Positions 39,098 to 48,484 of a stretch of DNA of 64,000 bases are shown piece by piece; positions within the stretch are counted from its first letter, which is position 1; each line of letters begins with the position of its first letter. A program made the translations under genes and the position numbers. The notes under the pieces are model-generated. The model saw only the letters and a list, made by a program, of their open reading frames with translations. It did no database searches and had not been told where the DNA came from. Origin of the DNA: Mycobacteriales bacterium (lineage in GTDB: Bacteria; Actinomycetota; Actinomycetes; Mycobacteriales; Mycobacteriaceae); contig JAHABL010000001.1 in NCBI GenBank assembly GCA_018376445.1, positions 62,001 to 126,000 of the forward strand. The letters run 5' to 3'.

Positions 39098-41368
39098 TTA
39101 GAGGGCACGTCCCAGGCGTTCCGCCGCCTGTACTGCTTCCATGACGCGGCCGGGTTTCACTGCGTCCGCGATGACATTCACTTCGGGAATGCGGTGGGCG
39201 CGCTGGAGATCCGTGAAGAGCTGGTGGTCTGCTGCCAAGCCGGAGGCGAAGACGATAAGGTCTCCCGGAAGTTCCTGAATCTCATTCTGCTCCTTGATTT
39301 TTGGTGCGAGTGGGTTCTCGATGTTAGCTGGCAGAATGGGATGCCATGTCTCATACGGATTGGGGACGGAGGGGTGCAGATTGCGCTCTACCCGCAGCCC
39401 GCGGGGCGTGATCTCCACAGCCTTGGTGCAGTTGAGCAGCGGTACACCTGCCCGGCCCAGATAGTGGATGAGCATGCCCCGGTTGGAGGTGACGGTGTGC
39501 CCCATAAAACGCGGCTCCATCTCGATCACCGTCACCTCTTTCGCATGTTCCATGCGTAGCCAGTAGGCCACTTCGCAGCCCACATCGCCGCCACCCACCA
39601 CGATGACGCGCTGCACGCCCGCTAGTTCTTCGGGGTGGACGAGAAGATCGGTGGCCAGCATGGTGCGGTTGGTGTTCTGCCCGGGGATGGGCAGGGTTAC
39701 GGGGTTACTACCGACAGCGACCACGACGGAGTCGGGCTGCTGGGCGAGTACCCACTCGCTGGTGGCAGTGGTGTTCATGAGTACGGTGAGGTTGTTGTCG
39801 CGTTCTGCCTCGGCGACTTTGCGACGCAGCCAGTCCAGGTAGAGCTGGATGTCGAACTTAATCGCGGGTTGGCAACCGGGCACAATTTGGCCACCCAGCT
39901 GGTCGGTTTTTTCTACCAGAGTGACGTGGTGGCCGCGTTTCGCAGCGGTGATAGCGGTGAGACAGCCGGCGGGGCCACCCCCAATCACGTACACGTTCTT
40001 GGGCTGTTCTGCGGGGATGGGGTCCTTTGGCATGTCGTATTCGAAGGCGGTGCGCGCGTTGACGGCACAGAGCGGGTGGCCACCTGCCACAAACTCGTGC
40101 ACGCAGCCTTCTTGGCAGCCGATGCAGGGTCGGATGTCGTCGACGTCTCCCCGGTAGGCTTTGTTGGCCCATTCTTCGTCGGCCAGCAGCGGGCGGCCGA
40201 GCATCACCATGTCGGCGGAGCCGTCCCGCAGCACTTGTTCGGCGGTGTCGGGGTAGTTCAGTTTTCCGACTTCCACAATGGGGACGGGCATCCCCGCGTT
40301 GGAGAGTACGCCGTCGCGGGCGAAGGCCTCTTTAACGTAGCGGGAGACGGCGGCGAAGCAGGCGGGTGGCATGGCGTTCGGCATGTGGGCGAGCCACCAG
40401 TTGTCGTAGCAGCCCAGGTCCACGTCGAACATGTCGACGCCGGCTTTCACCAGGTTCTTCATGTAGTCGAGGGTTTGTTCCACGGTACGGCCGTTGACAA
40501 ACTTTTTCATGTCCGTCTCGAACATGGTCTGCCCGTAGGTTTCGTTGAGGGCATGGGAGAGGTCGATGCGGTACATGATGGGGTACTTGGGCCCCACTCT
40601 GCGTCGAATTTCTTTGATGAGATCTAGCCCGAAGCGCTGTGGATCGCGGTATCGGCCGAGTTTGCGGCGGTTCCAGGCGCCGCTGGTGAGCTGGTCCAGC
40701 AGATAGCCTTCGTGGCCGTGGAGGTAGACGCCGTCCAGTCCACACTCTTGCGCGTTGGCGGCGGCCTGCCCGCCCAGTTTCACCATCTTTCTTATTTCGT
40801 GATTGGTGAGGCGACGGCAGGGGACGGTGCCCATGTAGAAGTTGGGGTTCCAGGAGGCGGAGACGGGCAGTTTGTGGTCATTGAGGAGGCATTGGGGGTT
40901 GCCGACGCGTCCGAGCCCTGCCGTCAGCTGAATGAACACTTTGGAGCCGTAGGCGTGGACTCCTTGGGCGAGGTCGCGCCACCCGGCGAAGTTGGTGCGG
41001 GAGTTGTCGATGCGGGGGAAGTAGGTGAGGTCTCCGGGTTCGATGAGAGAGGGGTCGACGCCGAAGGTGAAGGGGATGAGGCCGGTGGTGATGAGTCCCA
41101 CTCCGCCTTTTGCGCGCTCAACGAGGTAGTCCACCATCTGTTCGTTGGGCCGGCCGGATTCATCGCACATGGTGATGTTGCCCATGGGGGCCATGACGAT
41201 GCGATTTTTGATAAAAACGGAGTTCACCTGGATGGGGGTGAAGAGGTGGGTGTAGGGCCACAGGTCGCGTGTCATCTCTCCGGAGTAGGGCCATTTTCCG
41301 GGCAGGAACCAGTCGGCGAAACTATCGACGAGTTCTTGGATGAGAGGATCTTTGTGCAGTGCGGGCAT
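39098..41368 (-). CDS. old-yellow-enzyme type NADH:flavin oxidoreductase (2,4-dienoyl-CoA reductase/FldZ-like)
   Basis: A 756-residue three-domain reductase. Residues 40-400 are an FMN-binding TIM barrel of the old yellow enzyme family (FIKNRIVMAPMGNI; YLHGHEGYLLDQ). Cysteines in CIGCQEGC and a fourth in HPLCAVN (about residues 413-437) form a 4Fe-4S site. Two nucleotide-binding folds follow (VIGGGPAGCLTA near 463 and VVGGGDVGCEVA). This architecture belongs to 2,4-dienoyl-CoA reductases, 2-enoate reductases and bile-acid/trimethylamine enzymes. With so many lipases nearby, reduction of unsaturated fatty acyl chains is attractive but unproven. AAGGAG lies 8 bases before the ATG. Confidence 0.88.
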   Translation of the reverse strand: MPALHKDPLIQELVDSFADWFLPGKWPYSGEMTRDLWPYTHLFTPIQVNSVFIKNRIVMAPMGNITMCDESGRPNEQMVDYLVERAKGGVGLITTGLIPFTFGVDPSLIEPGDLTYFPRIDNSRTNFAGWRDLAQGVHAYGSKVFIQLTAGLGRVGNPQCLLNDHKLPVSASWNPNFYMGTVPCRRLTNHEIRKMVKLGGQAAANAQECGLDGVYLHGHEGYLLDQLTSGAWNRRKLGRYRDPQRFGLDLIKEIRRRVGPKYPIMYRIDLSHALNETYGQTMFETDMKKFVNGRTVEQTLDYMKNLVKAGVDMFDVDLGCYDNWWLAHMPNAMPPACFAAVSRYVKEAFARDGVLSNAGMPVPIVEVGKLNYPDTAEQVLRDGSADMVMLGRPLLADEEWANKAYRGDVDDIRPCIGCQEGCVHEFVAGGHPLCAVNARTAFEYDMPKDPIPAEQPKNVYVIGGGPAGCLTAITAAKRGHHVTLVEKTDQLGGQIVPGCQPAIKFDIQLYLDWLRRKVAEAERDNNLTVLMNTTATSEWVLAQQPDSVVVAVGSNPVTLPIPGQNTNRTMLATDLLVHPEELAGVQRVIVVGGGDVGCEVAYWLRMEHAKEVTVIEMEPRFMGHTVTSNRGMLIHYLGRAGVPLLNCTKAVEITPRGLRVERNLHPSVPNPYETWHPILPANIENPLAPKIKEQNEIQELPGDLIVFASGLAADHQLFTDLQRAHRIPEVNVIADAVKPGRVMEAVQAAERLGRAL

Positions 41369-41581
41369 GGCGCGCTCCTTGTGTCAGTACGTGCCTTTTA
41401 CGCTAGTAGCGTAGGCGTCTCAATTCGTGGAATTGACAGGGTGGTATGCCGCAAAAACTAGGTATGATCAGGAATTTCTAAGGTGGTTTGTGACGCATTT
41501 CTCAGCCCCGTAGGCTGTGGAGTGAGCATTTAAAAAGCACCCTGATGCGGATGCAACAATTTAGCCTGCTCGCGCGTTCTA

Positions 41582-41587
41582 TAGAAT
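41582..41587 (+). promoter_or_regulatory. clpC -10 box
   Basis: TAGAAT 28 bases before the clpC start, in a 247-base intergenic region that otherwise holds nothing recognisable. No clear ClgR or CtsR operator is seen. Confidence 0.4.
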
Positions 41588-41615
41588 GAGAATGTAGAGA
41601 CAAGTAGGGAGACCA

Positions 41616-44306
41616 ATGTTCGAACGGTTTACGGATCGCGCTCGCCGCGTGGTTGTGCTGGCCCAAGAAGAGGCTCGCATGCTCAACCACAATTACATCG
41701 GAACTGAGCACATCCTGCTAGGACTTATCCATGAGGGCGAAGGCGTTGCCGCCAAGGCCCTTGAGGCCATGGACATCTCCCTCGAATCTGTGCGCGAGCA
41801 GGTCGAGGAGATCATCGGGCAGGGCACGCAAGCCCCTTCCGGCCATATTCCTTTCACCCCTCGCGCCAAGAAGGTTCTGGAGTATTCCCTCCGCGAGGCA
41901 CTGCAGCTGGGCCACAATTACATCGGGACTGAGCACATCCTGCTCGGCCTCATCCGCGAGGGTGAGGGCGTCGCCGCCCAGGTGCTCACCAACCTCGGTG
42001 CGGATCTGCCGCGCGTGCGCCAGCAAGTCATTCAGCTGCTCAACGGCTACCAGGGAGGCTCTAGCTCCCCGGAGGGAACCCCGGAACCGGCAGCTGCCGC
42101 CGCAGTACCCTCCTCCTCCCCGTCCCGTGGCCGCGGAGGCACCCCCTCTACGTCCCTGGTGCTCGACCAGTTCGGCCGTAACCTCACGGCGGCTGCCCGC
42201 GAAGGCAAGCTTGACCCCGTCATTGGGCGTGAGAAGGAAATCGAACGCATCATGCAGGTGCTGTGCCGCCGCACCAAGAACAACCCCTGCCTTATTGGCG
42301 AGCCGGGTGTTGGTAAGACTGCCGTGGTGGAAGGTCTCGCACTGGCTATCGCCCACGACGACGTGCCAGACATCCTCGCCAACAAGCAGCTCTATAGCCT
42401 TGACCTCTCCAGCATGGTGGCGGGCTCCCGCTACCGTGGTGACTTCGAAGAGCGCATGAAGAAGGTGCTGAAGGAGATCACCCAGCGCGGTGACATCATC
42501 ATCTTCATTGACGAAATCCACACCCTGGTGGGTGCGGGTGCCGCCGAGGGTTCCATTGATGCCGCCAACATTCTGAAGCCGCGCCTATCCCGTGGCGAGA
42601 TTCAGTGCATTGGCGCCACCACCATGGACGAGTACCACAAGCACATCGAGAAGGACGCCGCCCTGGAGCGCCGCTTCCAGCCCATTCAGGTGCCAGAGCC
42701 GATTCAGGAAATGGCCATCGACATCCTCAAGGGCCTGCGCGACCGCTACGAGCAGCACCACAAGGTCACCATCACTGATGCTGCTATCACCAGTGCCGTG
42801 GACTTGTCCGCCCGCTACATCACCGACCGCTACCTGCCGGATAAGGCCATTGACCTCATCGACGAGGCCGGTGCCCGCCTACGTATTAAGCGCATGACCG
42901 CCCCGCCGGACCTACGTGAGTTCGACGACAAGATCGCCGAGGTGCGCGGCCGCAAAGAATCCGCCATCGACAACCAGGACTTCGAGAAGGCCGCCGCGCT
43001 GCGCGACGACGAGAAGAAGCTCATTGCCGAACGGAAGGTGCGAGAGCAGCAGTGGCGGGACGGTGAATCCGCCTCCGATGCGATCGTGGACGACGACAAC
43101 ATTGCCGAGGTGCTGGCCAACTGGACCGGTATCCCCGTCGCCAAACTCACCGAGTCCGAATCCAACCGTCTACTGCACATGGAAGATGAGCTGCACAAGC
43201 GCATCATTGGCCAGAATGAGGCAGTACAGGCCGTGTCCCGCGCCATCCGTCGCACTCGTGCCGGCCTGAAGGACCCGAAGCGTCCTGCCGGTACCTTCAT
43301 CTTCGCCGGCCCCTCCGGTGTGGGTAAGACTGAGCTGTCGAAGGCGTTGGCCGAGTTCCTCTTTGGTGACGACGACGCCCTCATTACGGTGGATATGGGC
43401 GAATACCACGATGCCTATCAAGTGTCCCGCCTCTTCGGTTCCTCGCCCGGATACGTGGGCTACGAAGAGGGTGGCCAGCTCACCGAGAAGGTGCGCCGCA
43501 AGCCGTTCTCCGTGGTTCTCTTCGACGAGATCGAAAAGGCCCACCAGCGTATCTACGACTCCCTCATGCAGGTCCTCGACGAGGGCCGCATGACGGACGG
43601 ACAGGGCCGCGAGGTGGACTTCCGCAACACCGTCATCATCTTCACCTCCAATATTGGTACCCAGGATATTTCCAAGCCGGTCGGCATGGGCTTCCAGGAT
43701 TCCTCCAATGCGAACGAGGGCAATTACCAGCGGATGCAGAACAAGGTGCGCGAGGGCATGAAGAAGCACTTCCGCCCCGAGTTCCTCAACCGTATCGATG
43801 ACGTCATCGTCTTCCGCCAGCTCACCGAGGACGAGATCCTGGAGATGGTCGACCTCATGTTGGGTAGCGTGCAGAAGCAGTTGCGCCACCAGGATCTCAC
43901 CCTGGAGGTCACCGAGCTAGCCAAGCGCCTGCTGGCCAAGCGTGGTTTCGACCCGGTGCTGGGCGCCCGCCCGCTGCGCCGCACCATTCAGCGCTATGTG
44001 GAGGACGAACTGTCCGAGAAGATCATCTTCGGTGACTTCGCGCCGGGCGACACCATCCAGGTGGGCGTCGACGGCTGGGACGGCGAAGGCTCCCACGACA
44101 ACGCCCTCTTCACCTTCACCGATGTGAAGCCGGAGGCGCCCCGCGATGTGGTGGATGCTGGTGATGGGGCCGCTGCTGGTGCCAATACCCCCGAGCCGGC
44201 GGCGGAGCCGGAGCAGATTGTGCCCCTCGCCTCCCATAATGATGAACCAACTTCCGCGGGCGGTGCTGCTGCCGCCGAATCGGAAGATGAGGAGTTCCTC
44301 AGCTGA
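41616..44306 (+). CDS. clpC: ATP-dependent Clp protease ATPase subunit ClpC
   Basis: An 896-residue HSP100 unfoldase that feeds substrates to ClpP. Two Clp-N repeats (residues 1-145, each with HNYIGTEHILLGLI), first AAA domain with GEPGVGKT near residue 230, a UVR/coiled middle section (NQDFEKAAALRDDEKKL), second AAA domain with GPSGVGKT near residue 565, and the ClpP-docking region beyond. The C-terminus has a disordered Ala/Glu/Pro-rich tail of about 70 residues. GGGAG lies 5 bases before the ATG. The gene ends at a strong terminator. Confidence 0.97.
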   Translation: MFERFTDRARRVVVLAQEEARMLNHNYIGTEHILLGLIHEGEGVAAKALEAMDISLESVREQVEEIIGQGTQAPSGHIPFTPRAKKVLEYSLREALQLGHNYIGTEHILLGLIREGEGVAAQVLTNLGADLPRVRQQVIQLLNGYQGGSSSPEGTPEPAAAAAVPSSSPSRGRGGTPSTSLVLDQFGRNLTAAAREGKLDPVIGREKEIERIMQVLCRRTKNNPCLIGEPGVGKTAVVEGLALAIAHDDVPDILANKQLYSLDLSSMVAGSRYRGDFEERMKKVLKEITQRGDIIIFIDEIHTLVGAGAAEGSIDAANILKPRLSRGEIQCIGATTMDEYHKHIEKDAALERRFQPIQVPEPIQEMAIDILKGLRDRYEQHHKVTITDAAITSAVDLSARYITDRYLPDKAIDLIDEAGARLRIKRMTAPPDLREFDDKIAEVRGRKESAIDNQDFEKAAALRDDEKKLIAERKVREQQWRDGESASDAIVDDDNIAEVLANWTGIPVAKLTESESNRLLHMEDELHKRIIGQNEAVQAVSRAIRRTRAGLKDPKRPAGTFIFAGPSGVGKTELSKALAEFLFGDDDALITVDMGEYHDAYQVSRLFGSSPGYVGYEEGGQLTEKVRRKPFSVVLFDEIEKAHQRIYDSLMQVLDEGRMTDGQGREVDFRNTVIIFTSNIGTQDISKPVGMGFQDSSNANEGNYQRMQNKVREGMKKHFRPEFLNRIDDVIVFRQLTEDEILEMVDLMLGSVQKQLRHQDLTLEVTELAKRLLAKRGFDPVLGARPLRRTIQRYVEDELSEKIIFGDFAPGDTIQVGVDGWDGEGSHDNALFTFTDVKPEAPRDVVDAGDGAAAGANTPEPAAEPEQIVPLASHNDEPTSAGGAAAAESEDEEFLS

Positions 44307-44330
44307 GTGTAGGGACATACCAGTACGTGA

Positions 44331-44369
44331 AGAGGTCCCCGCTTCCCAAAGGAAGCGGGGACCTCTCGT
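44331..44369. terminator. strong terminator between clpC and double lipase
   Basis: A 16-bp perfect stem (44331-44346 with 44351-44366) around a 4-base CAAA loop, 24 bases after the clpC stop and facing the convergent lipase. Confidence 0.9.
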
Positions 44370-44467
44370 CTGTTGGCTGGTGTCTGTCGGCCCTCGTGGG
44401 GCTAGTGTTTGTTGACCACAGTGTGTGCGCCCAATGTTGAGCCAGGTGGAGCCAGTGTGTTGCTGTC

Positions 44468-46408
44468 TTAACTAAGCGGTATGAACCCGCCAAGGTAGAA
44501 CGGCACCACCCCGCGCGGCATTGTCCACGTTATGCGCGGGTCGAGGGCATGCACCACCTCGTAGAGCGCATACGGGTCGTAGGGCAGTGCGAAGTGGTCG
44601 GCGAAGTCCAGCGGGTATTTGCTCTGCAACGTGATATTCGTGACGTTCGGGGCTTTCGGCAGGTAACTGGACCACTGCGGCACCACCGCATCCTCGTAGA
44701 GGGTGGCGATGGAGGTGTAGTGCACCGCCGGGTGCGTGGGTGTGCCACTGCGCCACAGTTCTCTGACAAAGTCTGAGGTGGGCAGCATTTGGTTGAGGGC
44801 GGGGCCCCACTCTATACCGACGAACGTGGCGGCGGCGGAGGTGAACGTGCCCTTGTTGGCGGGGGCTAGGGCGACAAAGTTGTGGACGTATTTCCACCCA
44901 CCTAGTTTGGTGAGGTACCAGTGTGGCATGAGGCCGCCCTGTGAGTGGCCAACTAGGTCTACCTGGCGGGCGCCGGTGAGAGCACGGACCTTGTCCACCT
45001 CGGCAGCAAGTTCTTTGGCAGAGTCGCGCATGTCTCCGATGCCGCCTGCAGTGGATTGCGCGCTCATCCGGCTGTAGTTGAAGGTGAAAACGTTGAATCC
45101 GGCATTACGGAGGAGAGGCGCCAGGGCAATCCAACTGGAGCTGGAGTTTTCGTAGGTGCCGTGCACAAGGATGATGGGTCGCGGGTGACGGGCGGCGAGG
45201 GCGGGGTCAAAGTAGTTGGCGCCGGCAGGTGTGGCGTTTTTGTCTTTCAGCCCAGCCTGCTGCGCTTTGAGCTTGTTCATCACTACCGGCTGTGGTCCGT
45301 AAAAAGCTTTGGGCAGAATCTGTTTGGGGGTGGTTGTGGCAGTGGCTGTGCCTTGTTGGGGGAATGGGACGTAGCCGCCAATGTAGGGGAAGGAGACACC
45401 GCAGGGGACGGTGCCGTGGTAGCGGTGGTCGAGGGCACGGAGGACCGTATTGAGGGTGGTGGGGTCGAAGATATTGGCGTGGTGGTCTGTTAAGTCAGTG
45501 GAGCAGAGGTCTTGGACCACAATGTTTTTCACATTCTTGGCAGGAGGTAAGAACTGGGAGGTGTAGGGGGTGACGACATCGTCATAACGGGTGGTGATGA
45601 CGGTGTAGTCCACACTTGGGTGGGTGAGCGGGCGCGAATGCAGCTTGCGGAGAAACGCAGAGCCCTTCATCTGGTCCTGCTGCGAAGGGGAAATGAGATC
45701 GCCGCTCAGAGCCGTCACCCGATCTGTCGCAGCCTGGTTCTTGAGAAGGCCGAAGGCGTCGGTGCCGCGCAGGGAGGGGGAGATGGCCACCATACGGTTG
45801 ACCTTCTTATACCCGTCGAGGAAGTTCATGTAGAAGAAGGGCATCATGCCGCCCTGCGAGTGACCCACAATATCGACCTTCGCGGCACGGGTTTTGGCAA
45901 GCACTAGTTCCACCCAGGCTTTTAGCTGCAGAGCGGAATTTTCGACCTTGTCCATGGCGCCGTCCCCATTACCGCCCGGGACAAGGCCATAGCTGGGGGC
46001 GAAGACACAATAGCCCGCGTTTTTGAGAAGTGGAGCGAGAGCATTCCAAGCGTACACGGGGCGATCGCTGGTGCCGTGGACGAGGATGACAGGGTTGGGG
46101 TGCTCTTTGCTGGGATGGCAATTCCAATCGCCAGCTCCCGGGGGTGCTGCGTTGGGATTGTGGACGCGCAGGGTTTTCGCATGCGAGGCCGACACGTCGA
46201 TCTTCCGTGGTCCGCGGAAGGGGGCAGGCATACCCGCAACGTCATTGACATACCAGGGGGTGGTGGGGAGCACCTTGTAGACGGGGCTGGGGCCGGCCTG
46301 CGCGGTGCCCGCCAGGAGCCCGGTGGTGAGGGCGAGGGCGGTGGTGGCGGCGGCGGTGCTGCGGAGAACCCGGCGCCTGGTGGCGCCGTGGTGGTTAACG
46401 ATAGTCAC
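44468..46408 (-). CDS. double-headed secreted lipase (two class 2 lipase domains)
   Basis: A 646-residue protein with two complete lipase domains in tandem. The N-terminus ATRRRVLRS followed by a hydrophobic stretch ending at AQA resembles a Tat export signal. Domain 1 (about residues 95-340) has LVHGTSDRPVYAWNAL and nucleophile GHSQG; domain 2 (about 400-640) has LVHGTYENSSSSWIAL and a second GHSQG. Each has a downstream His candidate (LTDHHANIFD; FADHFALPYD). Both catalytic serines are intact, so neither domain is obviously dead. GTG at 46408 is preferred, since GAGGA lies 8 bases upstream; GTG at 46423 is an alternative. The related single-domain enzymes are at 13584-15648. Confidence 0.88.
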   Translation of the reverse strand: MTIVNHHGATRRRVLRSTAAATTALALTTGLLAGTAQAGPSPVYKVLPTTPWYVNDVAGMPAPFRGPRKIDVSASHAKTLRVHNPNAAPPGAGDWNCHPSKEHPNPVILVHGTSDRPVYAWNALAPLLKNAGYCVFAPSYGLVPGGNGDGAMDKVENSALQLKAWVELVLAKTRAAKVDIVGHSQGGMMPFFYMNFLDGYKKVNRMVAISPSLRGTDAFGLLKNQAATDRVTALSGDLISPSQQDQMKGSAFLRKLHSRPLTHPSVDYTVITTRYDDVVTPYTSQFLPPAKNVKNIVVQDLCSTDLTDHHANIFDPTTLNTVLRALDHRYHGTVPCGVSFPYIGGYVPFPQQGTATATTTPKQILPKAFYGPQPVVMNKLKAQQAGLKDKNATPAGANYFDPALAARHPRPIILVHGTYENSSSSWIALAPLLRNAGFNVFTFNYSRMSAQSTAGGIGDMRDSAKELAAEVDKVRALTGARQVDLVGHSQGGLMPHWYLTKLGGWKYVHNFVALAPANKGTFTSAAATFVGIEWGPALNQMLPTSDFVRELWRSGTPTHPAVHYTSIATLYEDAVVPQWSSYLPKAPNVTNITLQSKYPLDFADHFALPYDPYALYEVVHALDPRITWTMPRGVVPFYLGGFIPLS

Positions 46409-46560
46409 AGGTGTTGTCCTCACAATTAGACGGAGGGGATGGCTTCATCCTACTCGGGGAGGGGAACGGGCAGTCGGGTAGAATGGGGCCAGCTGTTTCG
46501 TCATCAGATCTGCTGCCCTTGTCTTTTCTCCGGCACAGGTTGTCTATTCGGGAGGTTCAC

Positions 46561-47526
46561 ATGTTGGACGAGTCCATCCGCGATCGGGCTTTGGGCGCCG
46601 TGCTGGGAGCTGCGGTGGGTGACGCTCTGGGGGCCTCCTATGAATTCCTGTCTGCCGCAGAGATCGCTCACCAGGGCGAAATTGAGATGCGCGCCGGGGC
46701 AACGCACCTACAGCGGGACAAAGGCGAGTGGACGGACGATACCGCCATGAGCACTGTCATTTTGCAGGCGGCTGCTACCTACCATGAGCTGCTCTCCGCT
46801 ACCGCGCTGGATAGTGTCGCCACAGGCTTCCAGGAGTGGGCGGAGAGTAATCCGCCGGCTATCGGTGCGCAGACGAAGCGGGTGTTGGGGGCGAGTGGCG
46901 CCCGCACTGCCGAGGCACTATTGCGGGATTCCAAGCATCTGCCGGGCACGCATAAAGGGGGCAATGGGTCGTTGATGCGGACCGCCCCGGTAGCACTCCC
47001 GTATCTGGGCGAGGGGAAAGGTGGCGAGGCCGTGGAGGCGGCGGGGGTGATCTCTGACTTGACCCACTACGATCTGCGCGCCCGCCAGGCCTGCCGAATG
47101 TGGACGAACGCCATTCGCCACGCCATTCTCGTGGGGACGGTACAGGGCGTACCGGCCTACCTGCAAAATTACGCGGATACCGAGGAGCAGCGTTTCTGGG
47201 TGAAGCAATTTCAGGCGGCAGAACAATCCGATGTATCCGCCCATGTGGAGACGAACGGCTGGGTTGTGGATGCACTGGTGTGCGCATGGCATGCCATTGC
47301 GACGACGCCGGGCAGGGGTGGCGAACACTTCCAGAAGGCTCTGCGGAAGGCGGTTGCCTTGGGCCATGACACGGATACGGTGGCGAGCATCGCCGGCGCC
47401 CTCTTGGGGGCATGCTGGGGCGCTTCCGCTATTCCTGCGGAGTGGACAGCGTGCTTGCATGGCTATCCGGGGTGGACGGTCTCCGATCTGGGGCGTCTGG
47501 TTGATGAGATTCTCGCCGCCCAATAG
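46561..47526 (+). CDS. ADP-ribosylglycohydrolase family protein
   Basis: A 321-residue DraG/ARH-family hydrolase, which removes ADP-ribose from proteins or nucleic acids using two Mg ions. Metal-binding motifs are WTDDTAMS near residue 59 and GHDTDTVASIAGALLGA near the C-terminus; KGGNGSLMRTAPVAL is also typical. GGGAGG lies 6 bases before ATG 46561; the upstream open frame is non-coding. Its last 23 bases overlap the next gene. No ADP-ribosyltransferase or DarT-like toxin is visible in the window, so its target is unknown. Confidence 0.9.
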   Translation: MLDESIRDRALGAVLGAAVGDALGASYEFLSAAEIAHQGEIEMRAGATHLQRDKGEWTDDTAMSTVILQAAATYHELLSATALDSVATGFQEWAESNPPAIGAQTKRVLGASGARTAEALLRDSKHLPGTHKGGNGSLMRTAPVALPYLGEGKGGEAVEAAGVISDLTHYDLRARQACRMWTNAIRHAILVGTVQGVPAYLQNYADTEEQRFWVKQFQAAEQSDVSAHVETNGWVVDALVCAWHAIATTPGRGGEHFQKALRKAVALGHDTDTVASIAGALLGACWGASAIPAEWTACLHGYPGWTVSDLGRLVDEILAAQ

Positions 47527-48484
47527 TCTCGCTGCTGCACCGGGTGGACTAAGCCCCCACTACCGGCTCTACCAGTATTGTCCAGGGGAGAACGATGGTC
47601 TTCACCCGGTCGGGGTGAAGGCTCCTGCCCAGCCGGCAGTGGCACCTTCCACCGACGCCTATCCCCTTCTCCTCATCCATGGGCTGATGGGCCGCGCCCG
47701 CACCTGGCTCGACCATCTGGACTGGTTCGCTGCGGCAGCCAACCGTGCCGGTCTCGGGCAGGTCTATCTTTACGACCAGCCCTACCACACCGGTGGCCCC
47801 TACCCACCGGAGCTCCCCGCGGAGGCCGTCGTCGGGCAGCCCCGCATCTTCCTCGACACCCTCCCCGATGTCTCTACCCTCTTCTTTACCCAACAACTGG
47901 GGCGGGCAATCCGCGAGGTCCTCGCCCACAGCGGAGCCCGGCGGGTCGTCCTGGTCGGCCACTCCATGGGGAGCCTCCACGCTTGGTGTGCGGCAGCCCA
48001 CTGGTCAGAGCTGGTGGCGGGGGTTGTAGTGGAGGATATGTCTCCAGATTTCCGCGGGCTGTCCACGGTGCTTTACGACGACTACTACAATTCGTGGCCG
48101 GTGACATTCGACGCGGATACCTTCGGGGAGATGTTCGGTGAGGTTGCGGGGCGTTATTTCCGGCGGAGTTTCGACCGCCACCTCTCGTCTAGCCATGCCT
48201 CCACTGTGTGGACTCTGCATGGCTACATGGAGGTGTACACCGCCATCGCCAACTACTGGGGAGACCACCCCACCTGGGCGGAGTGGAACGCCGTCGCCTG
48301 CCCCACGTTGCTCCTCAAAGCACAGGATGGGGTGACGCAAGACGGCACGATGGAACAGATGGAGCAGCGCAACAGCCCGGCACTTCCCTTGGTGTATGCC
48401 ACCACTCCCGGGCATATTATTCACGATGTCGAACCGGCACTCTATCGCCGGCACGTGGGCGCGTTCTTACAGCAGCTAACTTAG
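47504..48484 (+). CDS. alpha/beta hydrolase, Rv3591c-like
   Basis: A 326-residue cytoplasmic alpha/beta-hydrolase. LLLIHGLMGRARTW is the oxyanion segment, GHSMG the nucleophile elbow, and the histidine is in TTPGHIIHDVEP near the C-terminus. No signal peptide, unlike the lipases. The ATG at 47504 lies inside the ADP-ribosylglycohydrolase gene, suggesting translational coupling. Position next to mutY matches Rv3591c of M. tuberculosis. Its 3' end overlaps the convergent mutY by 9 bases. Substrate unknown. Confidence 0.85.
   Translation: MRFSPPNSLAAAPGGLSPHYRLYQYCPGENDGLHPVGVKAPAQPAVAPSTDAYPLLLIHGLMGRARTWLDHLDWFAAAANRAGLGQVYLYDQPYHTGGPYPPELPAEAVVGQPRIFLDTLPDVSTLFFTQQLGRAIREVLAHSGARRVVLVGHSMGSLHAWCAAAHWSELVAGVVVEDMSPDFRGLSTVLYDDYYNSWPVTFDADTFGEMFGEVAGRYFRRSFDRHLSSSHASTVWTLHGYMEVYTAIANYWGDHPTWAEWNAVACPTLLLKAQDGVTQDGTMEQMEQRNSPALPLVYATTPGHIIHDVEPALYRRHVGAFLQQLT

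Noticed and set aside
39635..40627. 330-residue Val/Gly/His-rich frame antisense to the reductase
   Set aside because: Antisense shadow; the reductase frame carries FMN, Fe-S and nucleotide-binding motifs.
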